64,000 nt of DNA from Pelagibius sp. (GTDB taxonomy: Bacteria > Pseudomonadota > Alphaproteobacteria > Kiloniellales > Kiloniellaceae). The stretch covers positions 39,413-103,412 of the forward strand of contig JANQMC010000050.1 of NCBI GenBank assembly GCA_028280305.1. The letters are read 5' to 3'. Under the pieces are notes generated by a model. The model had not been told where the DNA came from, made no database searches, and saw only the letters and a list, made by a program, of their open reading frames with translations. Both the position numbers and the translations under genes were made by a program. Of the stretch, positions 38,264-48,054 are shown one piece after another; the first letter of the stretch is position 1, and the number at the start of each line of letters is the position of its first letter.

Positions 38264-39574
38264 ATGACCCTTGAACAAAGCGGTGAACAATCAGGCGAGA
38301 AATCGGCAGCGGCGCCGGCGCTGAAACTCGACGGCCTGGCCCTCTGGCTGGTTGAACGCGGCATGCAGGGCCTGCCGCTCAGCGAACAGATCGCCGGGTT
38401 CTGCCAGAGAGTCTTCGACAGCGGCTTTCCTATGAAGCGGGTATCGGTGGGCATGTACACGCTTCATCCCCGCTATGGTTCCCACACTTTCGTCTGGCGG
38501 CCCGGCGACGACACCATCGAACACATACCGCGCGAACGCGCTGTCGTTGGTCATGACATCTACTTGAAGAGCCCGGTCCACTATCTGCGCAGCAGGGGCC
38601 TCCGAACGCTCCGCCGGCGGTTGGACGGCGGCGATACGGAGGAGTTCATTTTGTTCGGCGAGCTGCGCGCGGAGGGGTTTGTCGACTATGCCGCCTTCCT
38701 GGTGCCCTACGATCTCGGCCAGGCGGAGGCAATCGCCAAAGCGGCAGACACAGTCGGCGCCCCAACCAATCCAGACCGCGCTCTCGACGGGATCTTCTTT
38801 TCCTGTGCCACCGACCATCCGGAAGGCTTCGACGACGGGCAGCTCGATCAAGTCGCCCAGATGCTTCCCTACCTGGCGCTGTCAGCGAAATCGCGCCTGA
38901 CCTACGACGTCGCCAGCACGGTGCTGGAGACCTATCTCGGCAGGGATGCCGGGCGCCGGGTTCTGACGGGGCAGATCGAGCGCGGCTCGGCCGAGGCGAT
39001 CCGCGCCGTCATCTGGTTTTCCGATCTGCGCGGCTTCACCAAGCTGACCGACAGCCTGCCCCGCGACGAACTCATCGCCACGCTCGACGACTACCTGGAA
39101 GCCATGGCGGGCCCGGTGCAGAACAACGGCGGGCAGATCCTGAAGTTCATGGGCGACGGTCTGCTCGCGACCTTCGATCTGACCGGTCGCGACGAAGCGG
39201 CAGTCTGTGGGGAGGCGCTGAGGGCTGCGGCGGAACTGCGCCGCACCTTTCCGGTCTTCAACGAGGTCCGCAGGCAGGAAGGCAAGCCGATCATGGACGT
39301 CGGCCTGGCCCTGCATCTGGGCGAGGTGCTCTACGGCAACATCGGCGCCAGCGAGCGTCTCGACTTCACGGTGGTCGGACCGGCGGTCAATGAAGCAAGC
39401 CGCATCCAGACGCTTTGCCGCCCGCTCGAACGCAACGTTCTGATCTCCAGCACCTTCAAAGAAGCGGCGGACGAGGATAATGCCGCTGCAGATTCCGGCG
39501 GACTGATCTCCCTGGGTTTTCACGCACTCCGCGGCGTGCGCGAACCGCAGGAACTGTTTACGCTCGACGGCTGA
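38264..39574 (+). CDS. Class III adenylate cyclase (436 aa)
   Basis: The C-terminal catalytic domain (about 240-420) has the metal Asp254 in 'VIWFSDLRGFTKLTDSLP' and Asp298 in 'LKFMGDGLLATF', the adenine-selecting pair Lys294 and Thr369 ('DFTVVGP'), and transition-state Asn376 and Arg380 ('NEASR'). All catalytic residues are present, so ATP to cAMP activity is expected. Residues 20-210 form a GAF-like or related sensory region ('HYLRSRGLRTLRRRLDGGD') without membrane segments. It is therefore a soluble cyclase with an input domain of unknown signal. Confidence 0.9.
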   Translation: MTLEQSGEQSGEKSAAAPALKLDGLALWLVERGMQGLPLSEQIAGFCQRVFDSGFPMKRVSVGMYTLHPRYGSHTFVWRPGDDTIEHIPRERAVVGHDIYLKSPVHYLRSRGLRTLRRRLDGGDTEEFILFGELRAEGFVDYAAFLVPYDLGQAEAIAKAADTVGAPTNPDRALDGIFFSCATDHPEGFDDGQLDQVAQMLPYLALSAKSRLTYDVASTVLETYLGRDAGRRVLTGQIERGSAEAIRAVIWFSDLRGFTKLTDSLPRDELIATLDDYLEAMAGPVQNNGGQILKFMGDGLLATFDLTGRDEAAVCGEALRAAAELRRTFPVFNEVRRQEGKPIMDVGLALHLGEVLYGNIGASERLDFTVVGPAVNEASRIQTLCRPLERNVLISSTFKEAADEDNAAADSGGLISLGFHALRGVREPQELFTLDG

Positions 39575-39709
39575 GAGCCGGAGCACGTCGGGCATGGCAC
39601 CGCAGCTACGGCACTCACCCGGTTGTCGCGCTGATTTGTAGAGTTCCCAAACATCGGCGCAGGCCGGAGTCAGGCAATGGAACCGCTGCTCTTCTGGGTT
39701 AACTGAGGT

Positions 39710-40639
39710 TTACTGCGACCTCGATATCCCAGGCTGAAACAGCGCGATCACTTGATCTGCGAGCCATTCATAACCGAGATCCCCCGAAATCCGCTTATGT
39801 ATAGCAAGTGAGATTGTAAACCTCGGGCTTTTGAAAGGTGGGGCCTCGGTTCGATAGCCAAGCGTATCGCTGAATTGGCTCAACACACGAGAGGGTTCGG
39901 TGGCAACCAACCCAGACGAGGCGACGAGCTGAGGGACGACAAGAAAAGTGTCTACCTTCAGTTTGATTGATCGCGTTGCATCGTGTGCAGCCAAAGCTGA
40001 ATCCGTTAGGCCGGGTTCCGCGGGATTGCGAACAACATCAAGGTGATCCTGAGCAAGGTATGCCGACAAGGTGAGGCTGCCATTCCAGATGGGGTGCGCA
40101 TCGGCCGCCGCAACGAGCAGACTGTCTTCGAACAAGGGAATGGTCTCGATATCAGCTGACGCAATGGGAATGTTTGCGATGGCCATGCTAACGACACCAC
40201 GGTCGAGGGTTTCCATTACCTTCAGGCCGTCGGTTTGGTGAATTTCAAGCCCAATGCCGGGTCCGCCACCGACCAGCGCATTTCTCAGATTTGGGAGCAC
40301 AGTCAGCATCGCATAGTCGGGCATCGCCAAGGCGAAAGTTCGCGTTGATGTTGCTGGGTCGAAATCATGCCCCAGATGAACAATCTGCGTTGCTTGCACT
40401 AAGAGAGCACGGATCCGGGGCGCAACTTCGCGCGCAAACGGGGTTGCGGTGAGACCACCGTGTTCACGAACAAACAGCTTGTGAGAAAACAGATGACGGA
40501 GACGGGATAGGGCGTGACTGACCGCCGATTGGGTCAGGCCGAGCCTGTTAGCAGCCCCCACAGTGCTGCCGGTTTCAAGGAGCGCGTTGAACACCTTAAG
40601 AAGGTTGAGATCAACCGCGTTTAACTGAATTTCATTCAT
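39710..40639 (-). CDS. LysR-family transcriptional regulator (309 aa)
   Basis: The 309-aa protein has an N-terminal winged HTH (residues 9-68; 'VFNALLETGSTVGAANRLGL' then 'TQSAVSHALSRLRHLF') and a type 2 periplasmic-binding-like effector domain (about 90-300). The closest pattern is the NodD/PnbR-type subgroup ('KLFVREHGGLTATPFA'). It is divergent from the CMD-domain gene, with a 92-nt AT-rich gap, so it probably regulates that gene and itself. The local GC content is below the rest of the chromosome. Confidence 0.92.
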   Translation of the reverse strand: MNEIQLNAVDLNLLKVFNALLETGSTVGAANRLGLTQSAVSHALSRLRHLFSHKLFVREHGGLTATPFAREVAPRIRALLVQATQIVHLGHDFDPATSTRTFALAMPDYAMLTVLPNLRNALVGGGPGIGLEIHQTDGLKVMETLDRGVVSMAIANIPIASADIETIPLFEDSLLVAAADAHPIWNGSLTLSAYLAQDHLDVVRNPAEPGLTDSALAAHDATRSIKLKVDTFLVVPQLVASSGLVATEPSRVLSQFSDTLGYRTEAPPFKSPRFTISLAIHKRISGDLGYEWLADQVIALFQPGISRSQ

Positions 40640-40731
40640 TAAGGTGATCCAATTTATTCGTTTAATTCATTTTCTGCGTCTTAGTACAACGCTGCAACGC
40701 AAACGACAACGCACTGGCAGCGGAACATCAC

Positions 40732-42069
40732 ATGGCGAAGAGAAAATGGTCACAAGACAGCCGGCGGGCTTTTCTGAGCGCCGTCGGCATAGGGTCGGCA
40801 AGCTGCATCATCGGCTCCCGTTCGCTGGCGTCCTCACAAGATGAAGCCCAGAGAACGAGCGAACGCTACCGACGTGGGGTCACCGTGCTGCGCGAAGTCG
40901 GCGGGGGCGGTTCTGATGCACCGATCAACACATTGGAGGAGGCGTCCCCAGACTTCGCCCGCTTCGTTGTGGAGTATGGCTACGGCGACGTCTTGGCGCG
41001 CCCCAATCTTGACCTGGTTACGCGCGAAGCTCTCACGGTTGCTTCTTTAATGGCACAGGGCAACCATCCGTTACCCACCCACTTTCACGTCAACGGGTTC
41101 CTGAACGTCGGTGGCAGGCCCGAAGCGTTGGTGGAGCTTTGCTTTCTTTCAATAGGCGTCTGTGGTTTTCCGGCTGCGATCAACACCATCGCCGTGATTC
41201 GGGAGGTATTGAAGGAACGGGGCCAGCATGTGCCTCCGGTGCCAGTCGGTAAAAGAGACGGCACCGAGCGCCATCTGCGCGGGCTTCGAAACCTTGCCAC
41301 TCATGGTGAGAACGGCCCACAGCGTTTTCGAGAGCTCGCTGAAACGTCGCCGGTATTCGCCAAGCTGTTGGTCGAGTTTGTCCACGGCGAGTTGCTAACA
41401 CGCGACGGCCTTGACGCGAGAACAAAGTATTTGTCGGTCATCTCGATGCTGGCAACAGCCGGAAACAATCAGCAGTGGCTTAGAGACTATGTGATTTCTG
41501 CTTTGCGCCAGGGCGTAACGCGCGACGAAATCACTGAATCGATGATTCAACTGACCGTCTATGCCGGCTTCCCAACCGCCCTGGTCGGGTTCTTCACCAT
41601 TGTTGAGTTGTTCCGCAACATCGATGCGAATGTCGTTTCGCTTTCTGAATCCGCAAAGACTGTCGCCAGCGAACCATCAGAGGCCCATTCGGCGCGATTC
41701 AAGCGGGGAGCCGACACTTTGTCCGTTATCTCCGGCGGCACGGGGCAGGCAATTGTTGCGAGTTTTGAAGATATCGCGCCGGAAATTGGACGAATGATCG
41801 TAACCCATTCCTATGGCGATATTTTCTCACGGCCCGGCTTGCCGAAAAAGGTACGTGAGCTGACAGCGATTGCCAGCATGGCGTCGGTCGGAGCCATGAC
41901 CTCCGAAACGCCAATTCGGGTGCATATAGAGGCCGCGTTGAACGTTGGTGCGACACCGAATGAAGTTATCGAGACACTTCTCAATCTAATTCCATATGTT
42001 GGATACCCGAAGGTCGAGCGCGCCTTAGCGTTAGCGGGCAGTATTCTTCACGAACATGATTCAAACTGA
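40732..42069 (+). CDS. Tat-exported protein with three carboxymuconolactone decarboxylase-like domains (445 aa)
   Basis: The N-terminus carries a twin-arginine signal ('SRRAFLSAVGIGSAS', residues 10-24), so export by the Tat pathway is expected. The rest contains three repeated units (about 48-160, 185-300 and 325-440), each with a GV-x-L/V-like start, a Y/F-G-D/E-hydrophobic 'ARPNLDLVTREALTVAS'-like helix and a HV/AL-NVG-type segment. These resemble the CMD/AhpD fold. None shows the CxxC of AhpD peroxidases, so the decarboxylase-like subgroup is more likely. Codon use is less GC-rich than neighbours. Regulated most probably by the divergent LysR protein. Confidence 0.82.
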   Translation: MAKRKWSQDSRRAFLSAVGIGSASCIIGSRSLASSQDEAQRTSERYRRGVTVLREVGGGGSDAPINTLEEASPDFARFVVEYGYGDVLARPNLDLVTREALTVASLMAQGNHPLPTHFHVNGFLNVGGRPEALVELCFLSIGVCGFPAAINTIAVIREVLKERGQHVPPVPVGKRDGTERHLRGLRNLATHGENGPQRFRELAETSPVFAKLLVEFVHGELLTRDGLDARTKYLSVISMLATAGNNQQWLRDYVISALRQGVTRDEITESMIQLTVYAGFPTALVGFFTIVELFRNIDANVVSLSESAKTVASEPSEAHSARFKRGADTLSVISGGTGQAIVASFEDIAPEIGRMIVTHSYGDIFSRPGLPKKVRELTAIASMASVGAMTSETPIRVHIEAALNVGATPNEVIETLLNLIPYVGYPKVERALALAGSILHEHDSN

Positions 42070-42103
42070 CGAGTGTGGCTGAGTGACTGTCGGCAGAGCC
42101 CGC

Positions 42104-43417
42104 CTATAGATCAGGGTCAGCGGCGAGCCGCACGAGAACCTTGTCTATGCGCCGGCCATCCATCTCGACGACCTCGAAGCGTGCATTCTGGTAGAGAAAG
42201 CTCTCGCCGACAGTCGGCAAGTGGTCAAGCTGCTGCAAAATGAAACCCGCAACGGTGTCGAAGCCACCCTGCTCTCGAAGACCGCGCAGGCTGACGCGGT
42301 CCTCGAACTCGTCTATGGGCAAGGTCCCGTCGACAAGCCAGGCTCCGTCGCTGCGTTGAACGATGAGCAGCTTGGCGGTTTCTCCCCCCTCCGGCAGGTC
42401 ACCGGCAATCGACTCCAGAAGATCGGTCAAGGTTGCGACACCCTCGGTCACCCCATACTCGTCGACCACGACGGCCATGTGCACGCCTTCGAGGCGAAAC
42501 CGTTCGATGAGCTTCAGGACGGAGAGGCGTTCGAGAACGATGAGGGCCGGCACCATCAGGGACTGCAGGGCGATGGGCTCATTCTTCAGCGCCAGCGGCA
42601 GAAGATCCTTGGTGTGAACCACGCCAACCGCCTTGTCGATTGAGCCATCGCAAACGAGCAGGCGTGAGAAGCGAGACGTTTCCGCCACGCGCATCAGCGT
42701 TTCGTGATCGGCTTGCGCATCGATCCACAAAACCTCGGCGCGCGGTGTCATAATGACCCGGACAGGCCGGTCGGCGAGGCGGAGCACCCCATCGATCATC
42801 TCGCGCTCCTGGGGTGCGAAGATGCCCGCGAGCGTTCCTTCGGCGATCAACGACTTAACCTCATCCTCGATTGCGCTGTCTTTGCGCATCGCGGAAAGCT
42901 TCATGAAGCGTAGAACCGCATCGGTCGAGACCTTGAGCAGCCAAACTGCGGGAGCGGCCAATTGGGACAGCAACTTCATGCGTCTGGCGACGCGCGAAGC
43001 AACCTTTTCCGGATTTGCCAGCGCGATACGCTTGGGCACCAGTTCGCCGACGATGAGGGAAAGGTAAGTGATCAAAATCACTGTCAGACCGATGGCGATC
43101 GTATCGCCGTGCGGTGCGACGGAGGGAAAAGTCTCGAGCCAATCGCCGAACCGATCGGCGAAGGTCGCGCCGCTGACCGCGCCGGCGAGGATCCCGACCA
43201 GCGTTATGCCAATCTGTATCGTTGAAAGGAATCGGGTCGGATCTTCGATCAGGAGAAGCGCAGTGCGCGCGCCCTTGTTGCCGAGGCCGGCCATGTGCTC
43301 AAGCCGGCTCTTACGGGACGACACCAAGGCAAGCTCCGACATCGCCAGTACGCCGTTCATGAGTATGAGCAGGAGCACGAAGACTATCTCAAGATACAGC
43401 ATGTTCATCCAATCCAA
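42104..43417 (-). CDS. CNNM/CorC (HlyC) family membrane protein (437 aa)
   Basis: The 437-aa protein contains an N-terminal DUF21 membrane domain with hydrophobic segments around residues 5-28, 65-90 and 105-130 ('LVGILAGAVSGATFAD', 'LIVGELVPKRIALANPEKVA'), a CBS pair (about 215-335; 'VIMTPRAEVLWID', 'VDEYGVTEGVATLTDLLE'), and a C-terminal CorC/HlyC domain. Such proteins are linked with Mg or Co efflux and, historically, with hemolysin-like annotation. Length is normal. It stands alone, convergent with the CMD gene. Confidence 0.92.
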   Translation of the reverse strand: MDWMNMLYLEIVFVLLLILMNGVLAMSELALVSSRKSRLEHMAGLGNKGARTALLLIEDPTRFLSTIQIGITLVGILAGAVSGATFADRFGDWLETFPSVAPHGDTIAIGLTVILITYLSLIVGELVPKRIALANPEKVASRVARRMKLLSQLAAPAVWLLKVSTDAVLRFMKLSAMRKDSAIEDEVKSLIAEGTLAGIFAPQEREMIDGVLRLADRPVRVIMTPRAEVLWIDAQADHETLMRVAETSRFSRLLVCDGSIDKAVGVVHTKDLLPLALKNEPIALQSLMVPALIVLERLSVLKLIERFRLEGVHMAVVVDEYGVTEGVATLTDLLESIAGDLPEGGETAKLLIVQRSDGAWLVDGTLPIDEFEDRVSLRGLREQGGFDTVAGFILQQLDHLPTVGESFLYQNARFEVVEMDGRRIDKVLVRLAADPDL

Positions 43418-43682
43418 CGAAACAGGAGAGAGCCCCTACAGACCGCCATCACCCTACCACGGCGGGACTGATGGCCAGAAGCGGCCCATGGCTGCCCACA
43501 GGTCAGGAGAGGTGTTTCAGGTCAAAAAACTATGTTGGTTCCGGAATGGCATTCTTTCGCCCTTGGAAGCGATCCGGGAAGCCGACGGAGCGCAACGTAA
43601 AGCCGGCTGCCGCTATTCCCAGTAGGGGCCAGTCTTGCGAAACTCGGAAGTGTTGCGTCGTGTTTTCAACAGACGCCCGGCC

Positions 43683-44012
43683 TCAGCCGAGCATGTTGTT
43701 CACTTCTTTCGGCAGGGCGACTTCCAGACCGTCGAGCTCATCACTCATGACGATCTGACAGCCGAGACGGGAGGTGGGTTTGAGGCCGAAGGCGAGATCG
43801 AGCATGTCTTCTTCGTCTTCCGAGGGTTCGCCGAGTTTCTGGTACCAGCCGTCTTCGACAATCACATGACAGGTGGCACAGGCGAGCGAGCCCTCGCAGG
43901 CACCCTCGATATCGACGTCGAAGCGATGAGCGATTTCCATCACCGACAAGCCCACCGGAGCGTCGACCTCCTTGCGGTTACCGTCCTTCTCAACAAACAC
44001 CAACTTCGGCAT
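43683..44012 (-). CDS. fdx: 2Fe-2S ferredoxin, adrenodoxin type (109 aa)
   Basis: The 109-aa protein has the four cluster ligands Cys39, Cys45 and Cys48 (in '[12 protein letters not shown]') and Cys85 ('GCQIV'), the spacing of ISC-type ferredoxins. It supplies electrons during Fe-S cluster assembly. It is the last gene of the cysE-iscR-nifS-iscS-fdx series, 47 nt after iscS. Length is typical. Confidence 0.95.
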   Translation of the reverse strand: MPKLVFVEKDGNRKEVDAPVGLSVMEIAHRFDVDIEGACEGSLACATCHVIVEDGWYQKLGEPSEDEEDMLDLAFGLKPTSRLGCQIVMSDELDGLEVALPKEVNNMLG

Positions 44013-44059
44013 TACACTCTGCTCCCAAATTACCGTCGCTGCAGGCGTCCCCCCGACGC

Positions 44060-45262
44060 CTACTCCGCCGCCGCGCTGCCCTTGGCGCGCAGACCGCCAA
44101 CCTTGTCTACAAACTCCTCAATCGCCAGATCGATATCGGCCTCGCTGGTGAAGCGCCCGATCCCGACCCTGAGCGAGGCGCGGGCCCGTTCCTCCGAAAG
44201 GCCGAGCGCCCGCAACACATATGACGGCTCCACAGAGGTGGAGGTACAGGCCGACCCGCTCGACAGCGCCAGGCGCGGCATGGCTTTCATCAGCGCCTCG
44301 GCATCGACGCCCTCGAAGGCCAGATTCAGATTGCCGGCGACCCGCCGCTCGGCATCACCGTTCAGTAGAACCCCGTCCAGGCGGCCTCTAATGCCCTCTA
44401 GCAGCCGAGCCTTCAAGCCCGAAATACGCTGTTGCTCTTCAACCATTTCCTCGGCTGCCAGTCGCGCCGCCATCCCGAGACCGACGCAAAGCGGCGGCGC
44501 CAAGGTACCCGAGCGCAGGCCCCGCTCCTGCCCGCCGCCGTCGATCATGGCTTCCAGACGAACCCGGGGACGGCGCCGCACATAGAGCGCGCCGATGCCC
44601 TTGGGACCGTGGAACTTGTGACCGGAGATGCTCAGCAAGTCGATGCCTTCGGCATTCACGTCCAGAGGTATCTTGCCCACCGCCTGGGCCGCATCGGTAT
44701 GAAAGTAGGCGCCCCTTTCCCGGCAGAGGGCGCCGATTTCGGCAAGAGGCTGAATGACGCCAATCTCGTTGTTCACCGCCATGACGGAGACCACGGCGGT
44801 TTCTTCGTCCACGGTCTCGGCGAGCAGGTCCAGATCGATCAAGCCGTCCGCCCGCACCGGCAGGAAGACGGCCTGGAAGCCCTCGCGCTCCAACTGCCGG
44901 CAGCTTTCCAGCACGCACTTATGCTCTGTCGCGAAGGTCACGACTTTCGGACGGGCGGCGCGATGGAACCGCGCGGCCCCCTTGATTGCCAGGTTGTTCG
45001 ACTCCGTCGCGCCGGACGTGAAGATGATCTCCCGCGCGGAAGCGCCGATCAGCGCTGCGAGGTCTTCGCGCGCCCGCTCAACGGCTTCTTCCGCGTCCCA
45101 GCCATAGGCATGGGCGGTGGAATGGGGATTGCCGAAGCGTTCGGTGAAGAACGGCAGCATGGCCTCCACCACCCGTGGGTCGGTCGGCGTGGTCGCCTGA
45201 TTGTCCAGATAGACCGGCTGGATCGACCGGTTGGGCAGCCCCTCTCTTTCACCTGCTGTCAT
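44060..45262 (-). CDS. iscS: Cysteine desulfurase, IscS/NifS family (400 aa)
   Basis: This PLP enzyme takes sulfur from cysteine as a persulfide for Fe-S clusters and tRNA thiolation. It has '[21 protein letters not shown]' in part near residue 18, '[13 protein letters not shown]', PLP Lys in '[11 protein letters not shown]', and the active Cys in '[14 protein letters not shown]' (about residue 340). This shows the long flexible loop of group I enzymes. It lies 10 nt after the other desulfurase gene, so the two are co-transcribed. Confidence 0.93.
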   Translation of the reverse strand: MTAGEREGLPNRSIQPVYLDNQATTPTDPRVVEAMLPFFTERFGNPHSTAHAYGWDAEEAVERAREDLAALIGASAREIIFTSGATESNNLAIKGAARFHRAARPKVVTFATEHKCVLESCRQLEREGFQAVFLPVRADGLIDLDLLAETVDEETAVVSVMAVNNEIGVIQPLAEIGALCRERGAYFHTDAAQAVGKIPLDVNAEGIDLLSISGHKFHGPKGIGALYVRRRPRVRLEAMIDGGGQERGLRSGTLAPPLCVGLGMAARLAAEEMVEEQQRISGLKARLLEGIRGRLDGVLLNGDAERRVAGNLNLAFEGVDAEALMKAMPRLALSSGSACTSTSVEPSYVLRALGLSEERARASLRVGIGRFTSEADIDLAIEEFVDKVGGLRAKGSAAAE

Positions 45263-45272
45263 GCCCGCCTCC

Positions 45273-46382
45273 TCAAGCCGCCTGGCTGCGGCGATAGAGA
45301 TCGCCCCAGGCCACGAGAAAGTGGTCGATATCTTCGGCGCGGCTCTGCCATCCCAGGCTCACACGAATGGCCGAGGCGGCTTCGGCGGCGCTCGCCCCCA
45401 TGGCGGTCAGCACATGAGAGGGCTGCACCTTGCCGGAGGAGCAGGCAGCGCCGGCGGAGACCGCAACACCGGCGAGGTCAAGCGCCATGATCTGGGTTTC
45501 CGCCGCCATGCCGGCAACGGCCAGACAAGTGGTATTGGCGAGACGCTCGCTTTCGCTGCCGAAGACTTTCACATCCGGCGCGATCGCCCGGGCACCGGCC
45601 TCCAGCCTGTCTCGCAAGCCGGCGAGCGACGCCATTTCCGGAAGGTCACCCTGCGCCGCTTCCGCAGCAGCCCCGAATCCGGCGATTCCCGGCAGGTTCT
45701 CGGTGCCCGCGCGGCGCCGGCCCTCCTGCCCACCACCCGCCATTAAAGGCGCGAGGGGAAGACCGTCACGGCACAGCAGCGCGCCGGTCCCCGGCGGGCC
45801 GCCGACCTTGTGAGATGAGAGGGTCATGCAGTCAACACCAAGAGCGGCCATGTCCAGGGCAAGCTTGCCGCCGCCCTGCACGGCATCGCAGTGAACCAGC
45901 GCACCGGCGGCACGGGCCAGTTCCACAACCGCCGCCATGGGCTGGATCACGCCGGTCTCGTTGTTGGCCAGCATGACGGAGACCACCGTGCCCTCGGGAC
46001 AGCCGGAGAGCGCCGCTTCCAGGGCGGCAAGGTCGATCTGGCCGTCACGGCGCAGCGCTAGACGCACGGCCTCCGGCGCGGCCTGCAAAACCGAATCGTG
46101 CTCGCCCGCCGACACCAGCCGCGGACCGCTGCCCAGACCTTTCAGGGCCAGATTGTTCGCCTCGGTGCCGCCGGAGGTGAAGATGACCCAGCGCGGGTCG
46201 CAGCCGGCAAGGGCGGCAACCTGTTCGCGCGCCTGTTCGACCAGCCGCCGGGCGCGGCGCCCGGGCCCATGCACCGAGGAGGCATTACCCGGCTCCGTCA
46301 AAGCCTCCAGCATCGCAGCCCGCGCTTCGGGCCGCAGCGGGGCGGTGGCGTTATAGTCGAGATAGGCTGTTGTGGAAGACAT
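45273..46382 (-). CDS. Second cysteine desulfurase, NifS-like (369 aa)
   Basis: This is a second PLP-dependent desulfurase. Motifs: 'AYLDYNATAPLRPEARAAML' in part at the N-terminus, 'VIFTSGGTEANNLALKG', PLP Lys in 'LSSHKVGGPPGTG', and the catalytic Cys in 'SAGAACSSGKVQPSHVL' (about residue 315). It is shorter than the neighbouring IscS. In alphaproteobacterial isc/suf clusters the pair iscR-nifS-iscS is common. It is downstream of iscR by 14 nt. Confidence 0.93.
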   Translation of the reverse strand: MSSTTAYLDYNATAPLRPEARAAMLEALTEPGNASSVHGPGRRARRLVEQAREQVAALAGCDPRWVIFTSGGTEANNLALKGLGSGPRLVSAGEHDSVLQAAPEAVRLALRRDGQIDLAALEAALSGCPEGTVVSVMLANNETGVIQPMAAVVELARAAGALVHCDAVQGGGKLALDMAALGVDCMTLSSHKVGGPPGTGALLCRDGLPLAPLMAGGGQEGRRRAGTENLPGIAGFGAAAEAAQGDLPEMASLAGLRDRLEAGARAIAPDVKVFGSESERLANTTCLAVAGMAAETQIMALDLAGVAVSAGAACSSGKVQPSHVLTAMGASAAEAASAIRVSLGWQSRAEDIDHFLVAWGDLYRRSQAA

Positions 46383-46396
46383 GGGAAAGGATCGGC

Positions 46397-46909
46397 TTAC
46401 TCGCCGGCTTCCGCCAGGGCGGGCGGCTTGCTTTCGCCGTCACCTTTCAGCCCGCAACCGGAGAAGCCGGGCTCCGGCATCAGGCCGCTGGTGCCGAGCA
46501 GGCGCCGGGCGACCACATCCTCCACCGTCACGGAGGAAAGGTAGAGATAGATCTGGTTGCCCAGTTCCTCCCAGAGATCGTGGGTCTGACAGCGGCTCTG
46601 ATTACCGCGGCAGCCGACCGGTTGGCCGGGCATGCAGCGGGTCGCACGGATCGGCTCATCAACTGCGAGGATGATGTCGGATATCCGGGTCTCCGCCGCC
46701 TTGTGGGCGAGCAGGTAGCCACCCCCCGGACCGCGCACCGACTTGACCAGACCGCCGCGGCGCAGCTTTGCAAAGAGCTGCTCGAGATAGGAAAGAGAGA
46801 TCTCCTGCCGCTCGGCGATATCGGCAAGCGCGACCGGCTTGTCTTCGGAGTGACTGGCAAGATCGCAGAGCGCCATGACGGCGTAGCGGCCCTTCGTTGA
46901 GAGTTTCAC
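46397..46909 (-). CDS. iscR: Rrf2-family Fe-S regulator IscR (170 aa)
   Basis: The 170-aa protein begins 'MKLSTKGRYAVMALCDLA', as in IscR, with an Rrf2 winged HTH (to about residue 75) and the three cluster Cys at 92, 100 and 107 ('RCMPGQPVGC' and 'SRCQTHDLW'). It should bind a 2Fe-2S cluster and regulate Fe-S assembly. It lies inside the cysE to fdx series, between cysE and the desulfurases, and its own control is probably through the promoter upstream of cysE. Confidence 0.94.
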   Translation of the reverse strand: MKLSTKGRYAVMALCDLASHSEDKPVALADIAERQEISLSYLEQLFAKLRRGGLVKSVRGPGGGYLLAHKAAETRISDIILAVDEPIRATRCMPGQPVGCRGNQSRCQTHDLWEELGNQIYLYLSSVTVEDVVARRLLGTSGLMPEPGFSGCGLKGDGESKPPALAEAGE

Positions 46910-46962
46910 CGGACTATCCCTTTCCCGAGGCGCAGGCCCCTCCCCCGACTATCGGAGGAGCA

Positions 46963-47727
46963 TCAGCACTTGCCTTCGGCTGTCTCAGAAGTTTTCACAT
47001 CCCGGTCGTCGCCATCGCTTGCGATGGCAGTGCCCGAGTTCGAGGCGCCGCCCTCTTCCAGTTCATTGACCCGGGCGCGCAGGCTCTGAACTTCGTCAAG
47101 CAGTCCGTCGAGAGCGCGGGCGATGGGGTCTGGAATATTGCCTGTCGGCGTGCCGTAAGCGACGAAGGGGGCCTTGGTATCCTCAGGGGTTTTCTGTGTC
47201 TGCACCGCACGGGCCGGGATGCCGACGACAGTGGCGCAGTCCTGAACATCTTTGGTCACCACTGCGTTGGCGCCGACACGCGCACAGCGGCCCACGGTGA
47301 TCGGACCGAGTACCTGGGCGCCGGAGCCGACGATAACCCCGTCCAGCAGGGTCGGGTGGCGCTTGGTGTTGCGCTGACTGTCGCTGTCCACACTGGGGGC
47401 GACACCGCCCAGGGTGACACCCTGGTAGAGGGTCACGTCGTCGCCGATTTCCGCCGTCTCGCCGACCACCACGCCCATGCCGTGATCAATGAAGAAACGC
47501 TCGCCGATAATGGCACCCGGGTGGATTTCGATCCCGGTCAGGATGCGCCCGATCGCCGAGAGCCAGCGCCCGGCCAGGGTCCAGCCGCGGCGCCAGCAGG
47601 CGCTCGACAGACGATAAAGCATGATGGCCTGGAAACCGGGGTAACAAAGCACCACTTCAAGTCGGGAGCGTGCCGCAGGGTCACGCTGCATGGTGGCGTC
47701 GATTTCGGTCCTCAGAGACTTGAACAT
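46963..47727 (-). CDS. cysE: Serine O-acetyltransferase CysE (254 aa)
   Basis: CysE makes O-acetylserine for cysteine synthesis. The sequence shows the helical N-terminus ('[20 protein letters not shown]'), then a left-handed beta-helix with hexapeptide repeats ('[31 protein letters not shown]' in part), 'LYQGVTLGG' and '[19 protein letters not shown]', and catalytic Asp/His in 'IDHGMG'. ATG 47727 (MFKSL) fits the family start; ATG 47739 (MGKAM) is an alternative. Co-transcription with iscR links cysteine supply to Fe-S assembly. Confidence 0.93.
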   Translation of the reverse strand: MFKSLRTEIDATMQRDPAARSRLEVVLCYPGFQAIMLYRLSSACWRRGWTLAGRWLSAIGRILTGIEIHPGAIIGERFFIDHGMGVVVGETAEIGDDVTLYQGVTLGGVAPSVDSDSQRNTKRHPTLLDGVIVGSGAQVLGPITVGRCARVGANAVVTKDVQDCATVVGIPARAVQTQKTPEDTKAPFVAYGTPTGNIPDPIARALDGLLDEVQSLRARVNELEEGGASNSGTAIASDGDDRDVKTSETAEGKC

Positions 47728-47825
47728 GGCTTTGCCCATCGTGCTATGATCGCGGCCCTTTGCCGCCCGGGGCGGCTTGGTGGGCAGATGATGCGCCGAT
47801 CCGACCAGAACCTGCAACACCCCGA

Positions 47826-47854
47826 TAGATAATAAGTCCGAGTAAATTGGTCAA
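47826..47854 (-). promoter_or_regulatory. Promoter of the cysE-iscR operon with IscR-box-like sequence
   Basis: On the minus strand, TTGACC (47854-47849), a 17-bp spacer and TATCTA (47831-47826) form a sigma70-like promoter about 100 nt upstream of cysE. The sequence TTGACCAATTTACTCGG across the -35 and spacer resembles alphaproteobacterial IscR-type boxes. This is an inference from memory of the motif. If right, IscR controls the whole cluster from here. Confidence 0.65.
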
Positions 47855-48054
47855 GTTTCTGCGCAAGAGGAAATGACCCGATATCAGAGAGTTGCCGAAG
47901 CCAATATCGCCTGAAACCCGCACTATCCTAGGCGATTGTATGGTTATCGGATCGGCCTGCCTGCGTCCTTCGGAGGCGCTGCAGGGACACGTAAAAGCAA
48001 CAAAGCACCCGGCGCTGCGCCGTTTGTGGAAGAAAAATAGGGAACATTTGGTCT

